A stretch of DNA of 64,000 nt from JAGVNX01 sp035290965. GTDB taxonomy: Archaea > Iainarchaeota > Iainarchaeia > Iainarchaeales > GCA-2688035. The position numbers were made by a program, and so were the translations under genes. The stretch covers positions 1-64,000 of the forward strand of contig DATDTD010000064.1 of NCBI GenBank assembly GCA_035290965.1, in the 5' to 3' direction. The number at the start of each line of letters is the position of its first letter. Within the stretch, counting starts at the first letter, position 1. This document shows, one piece after another, positions 50,548 to 59,608 of the stretch. Under the pieces are notes generated by a model. The model did not search any database and was not told where the DNA came from. It saw only the letters and a program-made list of their open reading frames with translations.

Positions 50548-51741
50548 TTATACCTTTGGCTGCGAGGATTTTATGTAGATTACAAGCATAAGCAGCAGCG
50601 CGGGCAGCACAACCAGATACATGACGCTCATTGTAACGGGAGTCAGCGGCAGCGACTGCAGTGAAACAGTGTTTCCGGTTATTACGCTGTTTCTTATTGC
50701 GCCCAGAATTCCCATTATTACAGGAAGCCATATTGCAACGAAAATAAATATTACCCCGAAAAAATTCATTCTCTGTGCAAAGTCACGGGTTTTCATTCTA
50801 AGTTCAAAGCCCACATCGTCCGCAATAGTGCTCATTATTTCAGAAAGATTCCCGCCTGTTTTCAATGCGCGTATCATGTGCGTTAAGGAATTTCTCAGCG
50901 ACTTGTTCTGCGTCCTTAGAGCAAGCCTGCTTAACGCGTCCTTTATTTCAATTCCCTCCTCAACCTCGTTAATTGTTTTTGCAAACTCCTCGCTTAAAAC
51001 TCCATAATCGGAAACAGCTATTGCCTGCAATGTCCTGTACAATCCCATTCCCGAATGAAGTTCAGTGCTCATGTGCCTTAACGCAAAGGGAAGTTCCATG
51101 CTTATCGCGTCTCCGCGCGATTTTGCCTTCTGCTTTGGAACAGCAAAAATAACTATTACGCTCAAAAAGAAAAACCATATCGCAAGGAGAACCGGCGCCA
51201 GAATCTTCAGGTAAAGCGGCAGCCAGGACAATCCGATTAATATCCCGGAAATTGCAAATACAACGAGCGCGCAGATTGTCGAAAGAGTAACTGTTATTGC
51301 AACATACTGTTTTACTGAATAGCGCATGTTTGCGGAAAACAAAAAATATGAAAGTGTTTCCATCTGCGGCATTCTTATTACTATTTTGCTCAAGGGGGAG
51401 AAAATCCTTTTTGCCTTTATGTAAAGCATTCCGATTTTTCTCACTGTGGGCGAGCTTACCTCCTGCAGTTCTTCAACCTTCTGGATTTCAATTTCTTTTG
51501 TTTTTCCCTCTGCAATTATTCCTCTCAATTCTCCTAAGCTTCCTTCGAGGCCGCCGTATTCAACGCCTTCCAGCTGGTATTTCCTGCGCATTTTTTGCAC
51601 AATGCTTTCCACTTTTTCAACGTCCAATCCTTCCAGCTTTTCCTCTTCGTGCCCTGTTTCCTGCGCAGGCTTCTGCAGGGCTTCGCCTTTCTTTTTGTCC
51701 TTTTCCTCTATTTTCTTTTTTAGGAAATCCAGAGAAGCCAT
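50548..51741 (-). CDS. tadB: Type II/IV secretion F-domain membrane protein (TadB-like)
   Basis: 397 residues. A charged cytoplasmic N-terminus of ~110 residues, then membrane helices and the F domain (ELPFALRHMSTELHSGMGLYRTLQAIA...LRMKTRDFAQRMNF). Its first base overlaps the stop of tadA by one base, so translation is coupled. Partner of TadC. Confidence 0.88.
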   Translation of the reverse strand: MASLDFLKKKIEEKDKKKGEALQKPAQETGHEEEKLEGLDVEKVESIVQKMRRKYQLEGVEYGGLEGSLGELRGIIAEGKTKEIEIQKVEELQEVSSPTVRKIGMLYIKAKRIFSPLSKIVIRMPQMETLSYFLFSANMRYSVKQYVAITVTLSTICALVVFAISGILIGLSWLPLYLKILAPVLLAIWFFFLSVIVIFAVPKQKAKSRGDAISMELPFALRHMSTELHSGMGLYRTLQAIAVSDYGVLSEEFAKTINEVEEGIEIKDALSRLALRTQNKSLRNSLTHMIRALKTGGNLSEIMSTIADDVGFELRMKTRDFAQRMNFFGVIFIFVAIWLPVIMGILGAIRNSVITGNTVSLQSLPLTPVTMSVMYLVVLPALLLMLVIYIKSSQPKV

Positions 51742-54700
51742 CAGCTTTCCCTCTTTTTGAGAATAAAAGAATTAGTTGCGTCCTGCACGCTCTTCATGTC
51801 GCGGATTCCCTTTTTGCTGAGCCCTCTCAAAAAATCCGCTCTTTCCTTTATTTCAAGTTCAAGATCTTTTTTTGCAAGTCCTGTAAACTCGCCGAGCATC
51901 TGAATGTATCTTGCGGAAATGCTGCTTCTTTCAAGCAGGTCTTTTACAGGCTCTCTTGAAAAAACAGGCTGTGTCTGGGCTTTTCCCGCGAGGACTCCGC
52001 TCACCTCTGAAATTTCAGTCAATCTTCTTATTGTCCCTTTTTTCTTGTCGTGCAATCTGTGCTCTATCAAAATCAAGTCAAGCCCGCTCAGCATTAATTC
52101 CGGAACATTCATTGGCGGGCTTGTTATTCTTACAATTGTTTCCTGCGCGGAATTTGCATGGATTGTTCCCATTGAGCCCACATGCCCTGTGTTCATTGCA
52201 GTGAAAAGGCTGAATGCTTCTCTATGACGCACTTCTCCCACAATTATCCTGTCAGGGCGCATTCTCAAGGAGTTTTTTGTGAGAATGTCAAGAGTCAGTT
52301 CTCCCTTTCCTTCAAGTCCTGGGGGTCGTGACTCTAATCTTATCCAGTGCTTCAAGGGAAGGTTTAATTCCGCAGTATTGTGGGCAAAAACATTTGAGCA
52401 GACAAAGTTTTCGCATTCCGGAACAGATAAATCATAAACAGTTCTTTCGGTTTTTTCCAGTGCAATTATTTTTTCTATCTGGTCCCAGAAAATATCGGCT
52501 TCTGCAAGCATTTTGAGTTTTTCATTCGGCTTTTCCTGTGCAATCTTTGCCAGGAATCTCCTTCCGAAGCGGCTTTTTCCGGAATAATATTCGTGCTGAA
52601 CAGTTATTTGCCCTTTAATTGCTTCCAAAAATGCGGCAGGCAATGGAATAATATCTGAACAATCGTGGGTTGCCGGCTTTTTAAGGGCAGTCTCGCGGAT
52701 TCTTTCCATTTTTCTTTTTATTATGAATCCCACGATTTCTTCGAACAGCAAAATATTATTGTAACTTGAAATTCTTCCTTTGAACGTCTTGTCTTTTTGA
52801 TATGTTTTTTTTGCAATCCTGCCGTGTATTCCAAGCCTTAACAGCAATGTCTGGACATCTTCCATAAGTTTTTTTGATGCCGATGTCCATTCTATCTCGT
52901 TTTTTCCGACTGTTCCGTCTCCTGAAAAATAACCACTTAAAAATGCAGCGATTTGCCGGTTGTCAAGGCGCATTGTCCAGTCGGGGGCTCTTTTTGTGAA
53001 AGCGTTCCCTTTCAAATCAAGCACATCTTTCATTATTGTTTTTAGCAATGCGGAATTTACCATTGTGGAAAACTTGTCACTGTGCATTTTAGTGCTTATG
53101 CCAAACCGGGCAGCTACTCTCGTTACAAGCTCTTTAAGCTCTGCTTCGCTTACTGAAAATATTATTGAGTTTTTGTCATAACACCCGTCGGCAAGCCACA
53201 GTCCCGTGAGCTCCAGAAATTCCTGGTCGATTTCCAGCATTGCAGGGATTTTAATGCGGCTTCTTCCTGCTTTGAAGCACAGGCCTCTTGCATCCGCATT
53301 TGAAAAATAGTTTTTTTCAAGCAGTTCCCTGAAAACCCTTACTGGGATAGAGCCTTTTCTTCTCCACAGGTTTATCATTGCACTTTTGCCGCCTGCGGTT
53401 TTTTGGTTAACAAATTCTGAAAGATACTCTTTTGGGATTTTTTTTAAAACACAAGTTATTTTTTCCCCGCATATAAAAAATCTTTCAAGCTTTTCAAGGC
53501 AATCCAGCAGATTAACCTCTTTCAGGCCGCTGGCTTCAAAAGGCAGGCTTCTTGGAGTTGCGATAAAATCGTTTTCCTTTAACTCGCCTGTTTTTATTGC
53601 AGAAATATTCCCTTCTTCGTCAATGGCAAACAGGGAATGGTCTTCGGTAACTTTAATGCTCTTGCCGCTTTTGAGAATAACTTCAAACATTTTTTTGCAT
53701 GTTCTGTGCCTTATAAAACACCTGATTCTTTTTTTCACTATTTTTCCGTTTTTGTCAAAGCACAGTACTTCCAAATCTTCAATGTTTCCGCAAATCTCGT
53801 GCTTTTCCGCAGAGTAACTGCAACCGTGCGTTTCAATCATTTTTTCAACAATTTCCCCGATTTTAACCCTTCTCGGATTGTTTTTTTCAAAAACAATTAT
53901 TTCCTCATCCGCATCAACACTGTCTTCAATTGTAATTATTCTTTCTGATTCGGGAATGAAAGCAGCGAGAACATTCAATGTTGTTGTTTTTCCGCTTCCC
54001 GCTCCCCCTGAAATTAAAATGTTTGCAGGCCTTGAGCCCATTCCTTCCACTGCAAGCCACAAAAATCCCGCAACCTCTGCGCTCATTGTGTTCAGGTTTA
54101 TCAAATCCACAATCGAATAAGGATCTTCCCTGAATTTTCTTATTGTTAGAGTGCTTGCTTCAACAGATGCAGGGGGAAAGGTTGCGTTCACTCTGCTTCC
54201 GTCAGGGAGACGTGCATCAAGCAATGGGCTGCTGATATCAACTCTTCTTCCGACTTCGCGCGCAATCCTGTTTGTTAAGTCCTGTATTTCCTGTTCGGAA
54301 AAAAATTCAATGTTTGTTGTCATCATTCCGTACTGCCTGTGAAAAAGGAAAACAGGCTTTTTCGCGCCTACAACCATTATTTCTTCCAGCTTGTCGTCTC
54401 TTACAAGCGGATCAATGATTCCATAGCCCACCATTTCGCGGACAACTGCTTCCGCATAAAAATCAAATCTTCTTTCGGGAATCCTAAGTTCGGGAGCAGA
54501 GCGCAGAATTTCAAGGATTTTCTGCTTGTAAATCGCTCTTCTCTGCAGTACGTCCCTTATCCTGTAAGGGCTGATTGTAATCAGCCTTGTCGCTGCCTCC
54601 TTGATGGTTGAAACAATTGCCTTTTCAGAGGCAGACGGCCTTGTGACTGGCACCATGTAATAAAGAAGCGGCTTTCCCGGGATCTTGTAAATTTTTACAT

Positions 54701-55010
54701 CGCCATAAGCATCAATCTCGATTTTTTTCCCGACTGCTTCAATTTCACGTTCAGCAGTCGATTTTTCTTCCGGTTTCACTGCCCTTTCTTCCTCGGCCTG
54801 CTTCATTGGCTCGCTTATTTCCTGCAGTTTTTTTTTCAGTTCTTCCCCTAGCTCAAACTCTTCCGCTTTTTCGCGCCTTTCGTCGGGCGCTTTTTCAAGG
54901 GAAGCCTTTGCGTCTTCAATTGCAGCCTTTGCCTCTTCCTGAGGAGAGGGCTTTGCCTGTTCCTCAGACTTCGCCCTCATAATCAGTTTTTTCAAATAAT
55001 CAGTCGGCAT
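51741..55010 (-). CDS. tadA: TadA-like pilus assembly ATPase interrupted by an intein
   Basis: 1089 residues before splicing, 574 after. An acidic N-terminus (~95 residues) precedes the CpaF/TadA core: LEEIMVVG, LLDARLPDGSRVNAT, Walker A SGGAGSGKTT (about 334-343), the Asp box IITIED|TAELNLP which the intein splits, then Walker B RMRPDRIIVGEVRHREA and the His box NTGHVGSMGTIHAN. It drives assembly of the pilins encoded downstream. The paralogue at 26737 has the same site uninterrupted (IEDTIEL). Confidence 0.93.
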   Translation of the reverse strand: MPTDYLKKLIMRAKSEEQAKPSPQEEAKAAIEDAKASLEKAPDERREKAEEFELGEELKKKLQEISEPMKQAEEERAVKPEEKSTAEREIEAVGKKIEIDAYGDVKIYKIPGKPLLYYMVPVTRPSASEKAIVSTIKEAATRLITISPYRIRDVLQRRAIYKQKILEILRSAPELRIPERRFDFYAEAVVREMVGYGIIDPLVRDDKLEEIMVVGAKKPVFLFHRQYGMMTTNIEFFSEQEIQDLTNRIAREVGRRVDISSPLLDARLPDGSRVNATFPPASVEASTLTIRKFREDPYSIVDLINLNTMSAEVAGFLWLAVEGMGSRPANILISGGAGSGKTTTLNVLAAFIPESERIITIEDSVDADEEIIVFEKNNPRRVKIGEIVEKMIETHGCSYSAEKHEICGNIEDLEVLCFDKNGKIVKKRIRCFIRHRTCKKMFEVILKSGKSIKVTEDHSLFAIDEEGNISAIKTGELKENDFIATPRSLPFEASGLKEVNLLDCLEKLERFFICGEKITCVLKKIPKEYLSEFVNQKTAGGKSAMINLWRRKGSIPVRVFRELLEKNYFSNADARGLCFKAGRSRIKIPAMLEIDQEFLELTGLWLADGCYDKNSIIFSVSEAELKELVTRVAARFGISTKMHSDKFSTMVNSALLKTIMKDVLDLKGNAFTKRAPDWTMRLDNRQIAAFLSGYFSGDGTVGKNEIEWTSASKKLMEDVQTLLLRLGIHGRIAKKTYQKDKTFKGRISSYNNILLFEEIVGFIIKRKMERIRETALKKPATHDCSDIIPLPAAFLEAIKGQITVQHEYYSGKSRFGRRFLAKIAQEKPNEKLKMLAEADIFWDQIEKIIALEKTERTVYDLSVPECENFVCSNVFAHNTAELNLPLKHWIRLESRPPGLEGKGELTLDILTKNSLRMRPDRIIVGEVRHREAFSLFTAMNTGHVGSMGTIHANSAQETIVRITSPPMNVPELMLSGLDLILIEHRLHDKKKGTIRRLTEISEVSGVLAGKAQTQPVFSREPVKDLLERSSISARYIQMLGEFTGLAKKDLELEIKERADFLRGLSKKGIRDMKSVQDATNSFILKKRES
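52377..53921 (-). other. Intein with LAGLIDADG endonuclease inside tadA
   Basis: Residues 364-878 of the precursor (515 residues). Splicing residues: Ser364 at the N-end, T-x-x-H in IKVTEDHSL (block B), and NVFAHN|T at the C-end with His877, Asn878 and Thr as +1 residue. Two LAGLIDADG motifs, LELTGLWLADG (about 599-609) and AAFLSGYFSGDG (688-699), keep their Asp residues, so the homing endonuclease looks intact. Precise excision restores IEDTAELNLP, as in relatives. Confidence 0.93.
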
Positions 55011-55085
55011 TGAAACCGATAAGAAAACAGCTTTTTTGAATAAAAACCTTCCGTGCGCCTGAGATGCCTGTTTTCAGAAAAGAAC

Positions 55086-56822
55086 TCATTCCTTTGCTTC
55101 GATTTTTTTCAGGGTTTCTTCAATAAAATCAGTTATTTTTTTTGTTTCTGTTTTGCTGCTTCCCCTGTTTCTCACTGTGACAGTGTTTTCCTTTTCTTCC
55201 CTGTCTCCCACAACAAGAATGAGCGGGACTTTTTCAAGTTCAGCCTGCCTTACTTTGTGGGAAATTGTTTCCTGTTCCCTGTCGACTTCGGCGCGCAAAT
55301 TTTTTTCAAGCATTTCTTTTGAAATTTTTTCAGCAAATGCAAAATGCCTGTCTGCAATCGGCAGAATCTTTATCTGGACAGGGCTCAGCCATAATGGAAA
55401 GTTTCCCGCAAAATGTTCTATCAGGATTGCCATGAATCTTTCAAGGCTTCCGAAAGGAGCGCGGTGAATCATTACTGGCCGGTGCGGCTTGTCGTCTTCT
55501 CCGATATAACTCAAATCAAATCTTTCAGGGAGATTGTAATCAACCTGAATTGTGCCGAGCTGCCATTCTCTCCCCAGGGAATCCTTCACAATAAAATCAA
55601 GCTTTGGGCCGTAAAAAGCTGCTTCGCCTTCTTCGGCTGTAAAGGGAAGTTTTGTTTCCTTCAAAACCTGTTCAATGTCTTTTTCGGCTTTTTTCCAGTT
55701 TTCATCGCTGCCGATGTATTTTGAGGAATCACCGCGCTTTCCGAATCTTGCCCTGTAATCTGAAAATTTCAGTGCATTGAAAATCATTTTTACAATGTCC
55801 ATTACTGCCTTGAACTCTGTTTTCAATTGTTCCGGCGTGCAGAAAATATGCGCATCGTCCTGGGTAAAGCCCCGTACTCTCACTAATCCGCTTAACTCTC
55901 CCGATTTTTCATATCTGTAAACAGTTCCGAATTCCGCATACTTCAAAGGAAGCTCCTTGTAAGAGCGCCTTTTCATTTTGTAAACCTGTATATGGTGCGG
56001 GCAGTTCATCGGCTTGAGCAGAAATTCTTCTTCTTCGATTTTTATCGGGGCATACATGCTTTCCCTGTATGTTTCCAAGTGCCCGGAAGTTTTGTACAAA
56101 TCTATTTTTGCAATGTGCGGAGTAACAAGAAATTTGTATCCTTCGCGCAACTGCTGTTTTTTCAAAAAAGCTATCAGCTCTTCCCTTATGACTGTTCCTT
56201 TCGGAAGCCAGATCGGCAATCCCGCCCCAACTTCTTTTGAAATCAAAAAGAGTTCCTGTTCTTTTCCTATTTTCAAATGGCTTCTCTGTTCGGCCTCTTC
56301 GCGCTTTTTCAGCCATTCATCAAGCATTTTCTGTTCGGGAAAAGAAATTCCGTAAATCCTCTGGAGCATTTTATTTTTCTCAGAACCTTTCCAGTATGCT
56401 CCCGAGCTTCTCAATAATTTCACTGCCTTTATTGCCTCTGAATTTTCAATGTGCGGCCCTTTGCATAAATCAGTGAAGCTTCCGTTTGTGTAAGTGGAAA
56501 TTTTTCCCTCTTCAAGCTCGTTAATCAGTTCAATTTTGTAAGGCTCGTTTTTGAAAACCTGAAGCGCGTCTTTTTTTGAAATTTCTTTTTTCACAAATTT
56601 TTCTTTTTTCTTTGCGATTTCAAGAATTTTTTTCTCAATCCTTTCAAGGTCCTCGGGAGAAAACGGTTTTTCAACATCAAAATCGTAATAAAAACCCTCT
56701 TCAATCGAGGGGCCTATTGCAAGCCTTGCATCCGGAAACAATTCTTTCACTGCTGCGGCTAAAACATGGCTTGAGGAGTGCCAGAATTTTTCCCTGTAAG
56801 ACGCGTCGTTCCAGTTCGGCAT
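55086..56822 (-). CDS. thrS: Threonyl-tRNA synthetase, bacterial type without TGS domain
   Basis: 578 residues. The N2 editing domain starts almost at once: HSSSH (residues 15-19) and YTNGSFTDLCKGPH. The class II core has MNCPHHIQVYK (motif 1/zinc region), YRYEKSGELSGLVRVRGFTQDDAH (motif 2) and HRAPFGSLERF (motif 3). The ~60-residue TGS (N1) domain of bacterial ThrRS is missing. Archaeal ThrRS normally has a different, D-aminoacyl deacylase-like editing domain, so this gene was probably acquired from bacteria. Confidence 0.94.
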   Translation of the reverse strand: MPNWNDASYREKFWHSSSHVLAAAVKELFPDARLAIGPSIEEGFYYDFDVEKPFSPEDLERIEKKILEIAKKKEKFVKKEISKKDALQVFKNEPYKIELINELEEGKISTYTNGSFTDLCKGPHIENSEAIKAVKLLRSSGAYWKGSEKNKMLQRIYGISFPEQKMLDEWLKKREEAEQRSHLKIGKEQELFLISKEVGAGLPIWLPKGTVIREELIAFLKKQQLREGYKFLVTPHIAKIDLYKTSGHLETYRESMYAPIKIEEEEFLLKPMNCPHHIQVYKMKRRSYKELPLKYAEFGTVYRYEKSGELSGLVRVRGFTQDDAHIFCTPEQLKTEFKAVMDIVKMIFNALKFSDYRARFGKRGDSSKYIGSDENWKKAEKDIEQVLKETKLPFTAEEGEAAFYGPKLDFIVKDSLGREWQLGTIQVDYNLPERFDLSYIGEDDKPHRPVMIHRAPFGSLERFMAILIEHFAGNFPLWLSPVQIKILPIADRHFAFAEKISKEMLEKNLRAEVDREQETISHKVRQAELEKVPLILVVGDREEKENTVTVRNRGSSKTETKKITDFIEETLKKIEAKE

Positions 56823-56887
56823 AGTATCACTTCAATCAATAATTCTAATTAAAAAAGGGTTAAAAATTCTGCCGTTTTCCTGCAATC

Positions 56888-56900
56888 AGCGGAAACCCGC
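56888..56900 (+). promoter_or_regulatory. AGCGGAAACCCGC element, copy 4 (nreA promoter)
   Basis: Identical to copies 1 and 2. A TATA-like TTAATTAAATT (56912-56922) begins 11 bases downstream, and the nreA ATG is 42 bases from the element end. Confidence 0.7.
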
Positions 56901-56941
56901 GCGCGAACAGGTTAATTAAATTTTCCAGCAGAAATTGTTTC

Positions 56942-58174
56942 ATGCTGAACAGTTCTTTGTGCATAAAATGCAAGGGCAAATTGTTGTGCGGGCTGAGCCA
57001 TTGCCCGATACTTGAAAAATACAATTCTTTGCGCAGGACAACCTCGCTGATTTCAGGAAAAGAATTTTCAGGTTCAAGCCCGCCAAGTGTTTTTGTTTCC
57101 TGGAAAAATTATCCTAATGTTTCAATCGCCCCCCTTGCTCCGCCTGTCATTGACGAAAAAAACTCTTTTCTGGATTCTCCCGAGCAGTGGTTCGGACTGC
57201 CGCTTGAAAAAATTGTTTCAATGCGCGAACAATTGATTCAGAGCAACACAAAGGTTTTCGTTGAAGAAGCCGCAAACCCGAGTTATTCTCTTGTTAACCT
57301 GCAGGAAATTGCAATGGCTGCAAAGCCAGTAGAGCTTGAAATTGAACTCAAAAAAAAGCCTGTTCCAAGGCTTTCCTTTCACGAAAGCATTGCGCCAATC
57401 GGCCCAGTGGGGGAGCTTGAAAAATTTTCCCTGGTTTCAAATCCCGACATTCCACAGAAAATAGATTATCTTGTTTCCGATACAGCGGTTAAAAGCAATA
57501 CTGCAGTGCTTGAGCTTTACTCTGCAGGCTTTCCAGTTTCAACTCTTTACAAGCTGCTTTCAGCGGGAACTCTGGGAGTGAAAAAAAACAGAAAATTTGT
57601 TCCGACCCGCTGGTCGATTGTTGCTGTCGAAGATAACATTGGAAAAGATTTGATTGTAAAAGTAAAGGAGTTTTCAAAAATTTCCGAATTCCAGCTTTTC
57701 CACAGCAATTACCTTGACAATGATTTCTGGGTTCTGCTTCTGCCAAATGCGTGGTCTTTTGAAAACCTCGAATGCTGGCTGCCCGGGGGAATCTGGACAG
57801 CAAAGGCAAAAAGATTCCACATTTCACAGGACCACGAGTTTTACAACGGAAGAAAAACCTACGCGAGCAATATAACAGGCGCATATTATTCTGCGCGCCT
57901 TGGAGTTCTTGAATACCTGCAGAAAATCCATAAGCAGGCTGCGGCAGTTGTTTTCCGCGAAATCGGAGAAGGCTATTCAATTCCTGTCGGAAGCTGGCAA
58001 ATTCTTGAAAACGTGCGGCATTCCTTTGATTCAAAGCCGCTTGTTTTCTACGAACTGCCAATGGTTTTCGAGTTTTTGAAAAGAAAATTAAAAGTGCCAA
58101 TAAAATTTTATTTGAAGGAATCAAAACTGCTTGACAGCGCAATGCACCAGAAAAATCTTTTCCAGTTTTCCTAA
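56942..58174 (+). CDS. nreA: NreA archaeal DNA repair protein
   Basis: 410 residues. N-terminal Cys cluster CIKCKGKLLCGLSHCP, then FSGSSPPSVFVSWKNYP and the central TRWSIVAVEDNI motif of the Nre (DUF650/DUF651) family. The C-terminus QKNLFQFS resembles a PCNA-interacting (Q-x-x-L-x-x-F) peptide, as in other Nre proteins. In Haloferax, NreA takes part in repair of DNA damage. It carries the fourth AGCGGAAACC element. Confidence 0.92.
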   Translation: MLNSSLCIKCKGKLLCGLSHCPILEKYNSLRRTTSLISGKEFSGSSPPSVFVSWKNYPNVSIAPLAPPVIDEKNSFLDSPEQWFGLPLEKIVSMREQLIQSNTKVFVEEAANPSYSLVNLQEIAMAAKPVELEIELKKKPVPRLSFHESIAPIGPVGELEKFSLVSNPDIPQKIDYLVSDTAVKSNTAVLELYSAGFPVSTLYKLLSAGTLGVKKNRKFVPTRWSIVAVEDNIGKDLIVKVKEFSKISEFQLFHSNYLDNDFWVLLLPNAWSFENLECWLPGGIWTAKAKRFHISQDHEFYNGRKTYASNITGAYYSARLGVLEYLQKIHKQAAAVVFREIGEGYSIPVGSWQILENVRHSFDSKPLVFYELPMVFEFLKRKLKVPIKFYLKESKLLDSAMHQKNLFQFS

Positions 58175-58560
58175 TGCCTGATTCTTCTTCTTTCTTCAAT
58201 CAGGTTGACAATCCTCTGAAGCTCTGCTGCGTGTCCCATTATCTCTTCCTTTATGTCGCGCGCGCGTCTTGGAAACTTTGCATGCTCTGCTTCAAACTCT
58301 GCAACACGCATGTCAGGCAAGTCCTGAAATCTTTCCGCGGAAGCAATGGCTTTTTTTGCGAATTCCAGCGCAGGGTTTACATAAGCCCAGTCAACTGTTT
58401 TTGCATTTGCGTTCACGCGCAGCAATTCCCTGTTGTGCCTGAACTGCTCGCCTGAAAAAAGTTTAACAGTATTTGCAACGGGCTGCATATGCACTTGTTC
58501 AAGCACTCCCTGCCTTCTTCTTTGGGGGATTCTTCTCACTTTTGCTCTTGGAACAGCCAT
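58171..58560 (-). CDS. Basic protein, unknown
   Basis: 129 residues from ATG 58560. The N-terminus MAVPRAKVRRIPQRRRQG is strongly basic; the rest is helical with Arg/Glu pairs (AELQRIVNLIEERRRIRH). It begins 20 bases after rfcS and overlaps the nreA 3' end by four bases. Together with 1449 and 1737 it forms a group of lineage-specific basic proteins. Possibly DNA- or ribosome-associated. Confidence 0.6.
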   Translation of the reverse strand: MAVPRAKVRRIPQRRRQGVLEQVHMQPVANTVKLFSGEQFRHNRELLRVNANAKTVDWAYVNPALEFAKKAIASAERFQDLPDMRVAEFEAEHAKFPRRARDIKEEIMGHAAELQRIVNLIEERRRIRH

Positions 58561-58579
58561 TTTTCCGCCTTGGAAATTT

Positions 58580-59551
58580 TTATTTTTTTGCATACTTCAA
58601 AAACTGCGCAAGCAGTGCTTCTAACTGTATTCTTTCGTTTGCTCCCTCTACAATCCGAAAATTGTATTCTCCGATTGTATCAACAAGCTCTATTTTTGTT
58701 TTGCTGGGAATTTCTTCTTCGGGAGCATCAATTATTTCCCTGTACAACTGCATCAAAATGTCTTCTCCAGCCATTCCGTGCTCGAACATCAAAGAATCAA
58801 GCTTCTGCCTTGCTTCGAGAAAATTTCCTTTCAATGCAAGAGAAATCATTTCCTTTATTTCCTCGGGCTTTGCCCTGCTGCTCACATCGTAAACTGTTTT
58901 TTCAGTTATTTTGCTTTCAAGCGAGGCTCCCGACTGCAGGACATTTATTGCCTTTCTCATGTCTCCCATTGAAACATAAATAATTGCGTCAAGTGCTTTT
59001 TCCTCTATTTTTACGTTTTCCTTTTCCGCTATTTCCTTCAATCGCGCAATCATTTCCTTTGAGCCGAGAGGTCTGAACCGAAAAACAACGCACCTGCTTT
59101 GAATCGGTTCTATTATGCGCGAGGAATAATTGCAGCTCAGAACAAACCTGCATGTGCGCGCAAATTTTTCCATTGTCCTTCTAAGCGCCTGCTGTGCGTC
59201 CTGGGTAAGCGCGTCTGATTCGTCCAGAAAAATTATTTTGAAGCCCGAATTGAAAGCGAGCGTTCTTGCAAAATCCTTTATTGTTCCCCGTACAACATCA
59301 ATTCCTCTTGTATCTGATGCATTCAGTTCGAGGAAGTTTCTTTCGAATTCCTTTCCGAAAAGCTCTCTTGCAAGGGCAACTGCCGCAGAGGTTTTTCCGC
59401 TTCCTGCAGGGCCGGAAAAAAGAAGATTGGGAACAAGGTTTTTTTTCACATAGCTTTCAAGCCTGTTTACTATTTCCTTCTGCCCTATTATGTCGCCTAG
59501 TTTATTAGGACGGTATTTTTCAATCCAGGGCAATTCTGCTTGTTCTGCCAT
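58580..59551 (-). CDS. rfcS: Replication factor C small subunit
   Basis: 323 residues. Walker A LFSGPAGSGKTSAA near residue 43, Walker B IIFLDESDALTQDA, SRC-like motif in CNYSSRIIEPIQSRC, and the sensor 2 region GDMRKAINVLQ. It loads PCNA onto DNA. The large subunit is not in the window. Confidence 0.95.
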   Translation of the reverse strand: MAEQAELPWIEKYRPNKLGDIIGQKEIVNRLESYVKKNLVPNLLFSGPAGSGKTSAAVALARELFGKEFERNFLELNASDTRGIDVVRGTIKDFARTLAFNSGFKIIFLDESDALTQDAQQALRRTMEKFARTCRFVLSCNYSSRIIEPIQSRCVVFRFRPLGSKEMIARLKEIAEKENVKIEEKALDAIIYVSMGDMRKAINVLQSGASLESKITEKTVYDVSSRAKPEEIKEMISLALKGNFLEARQKLDSLMFEHGMAGEDILMQLYREIIDAPEEEIPSKTKIELVDTIGEYNFRIVEGANERIQLEALLAQFLKYAKK

Positions 59552-59608
59552 AAGACTCGAAAAACTTGTGCTCGCAAAACAATAAAAGCTTATAGAAACA
59601 GCAGCCAG

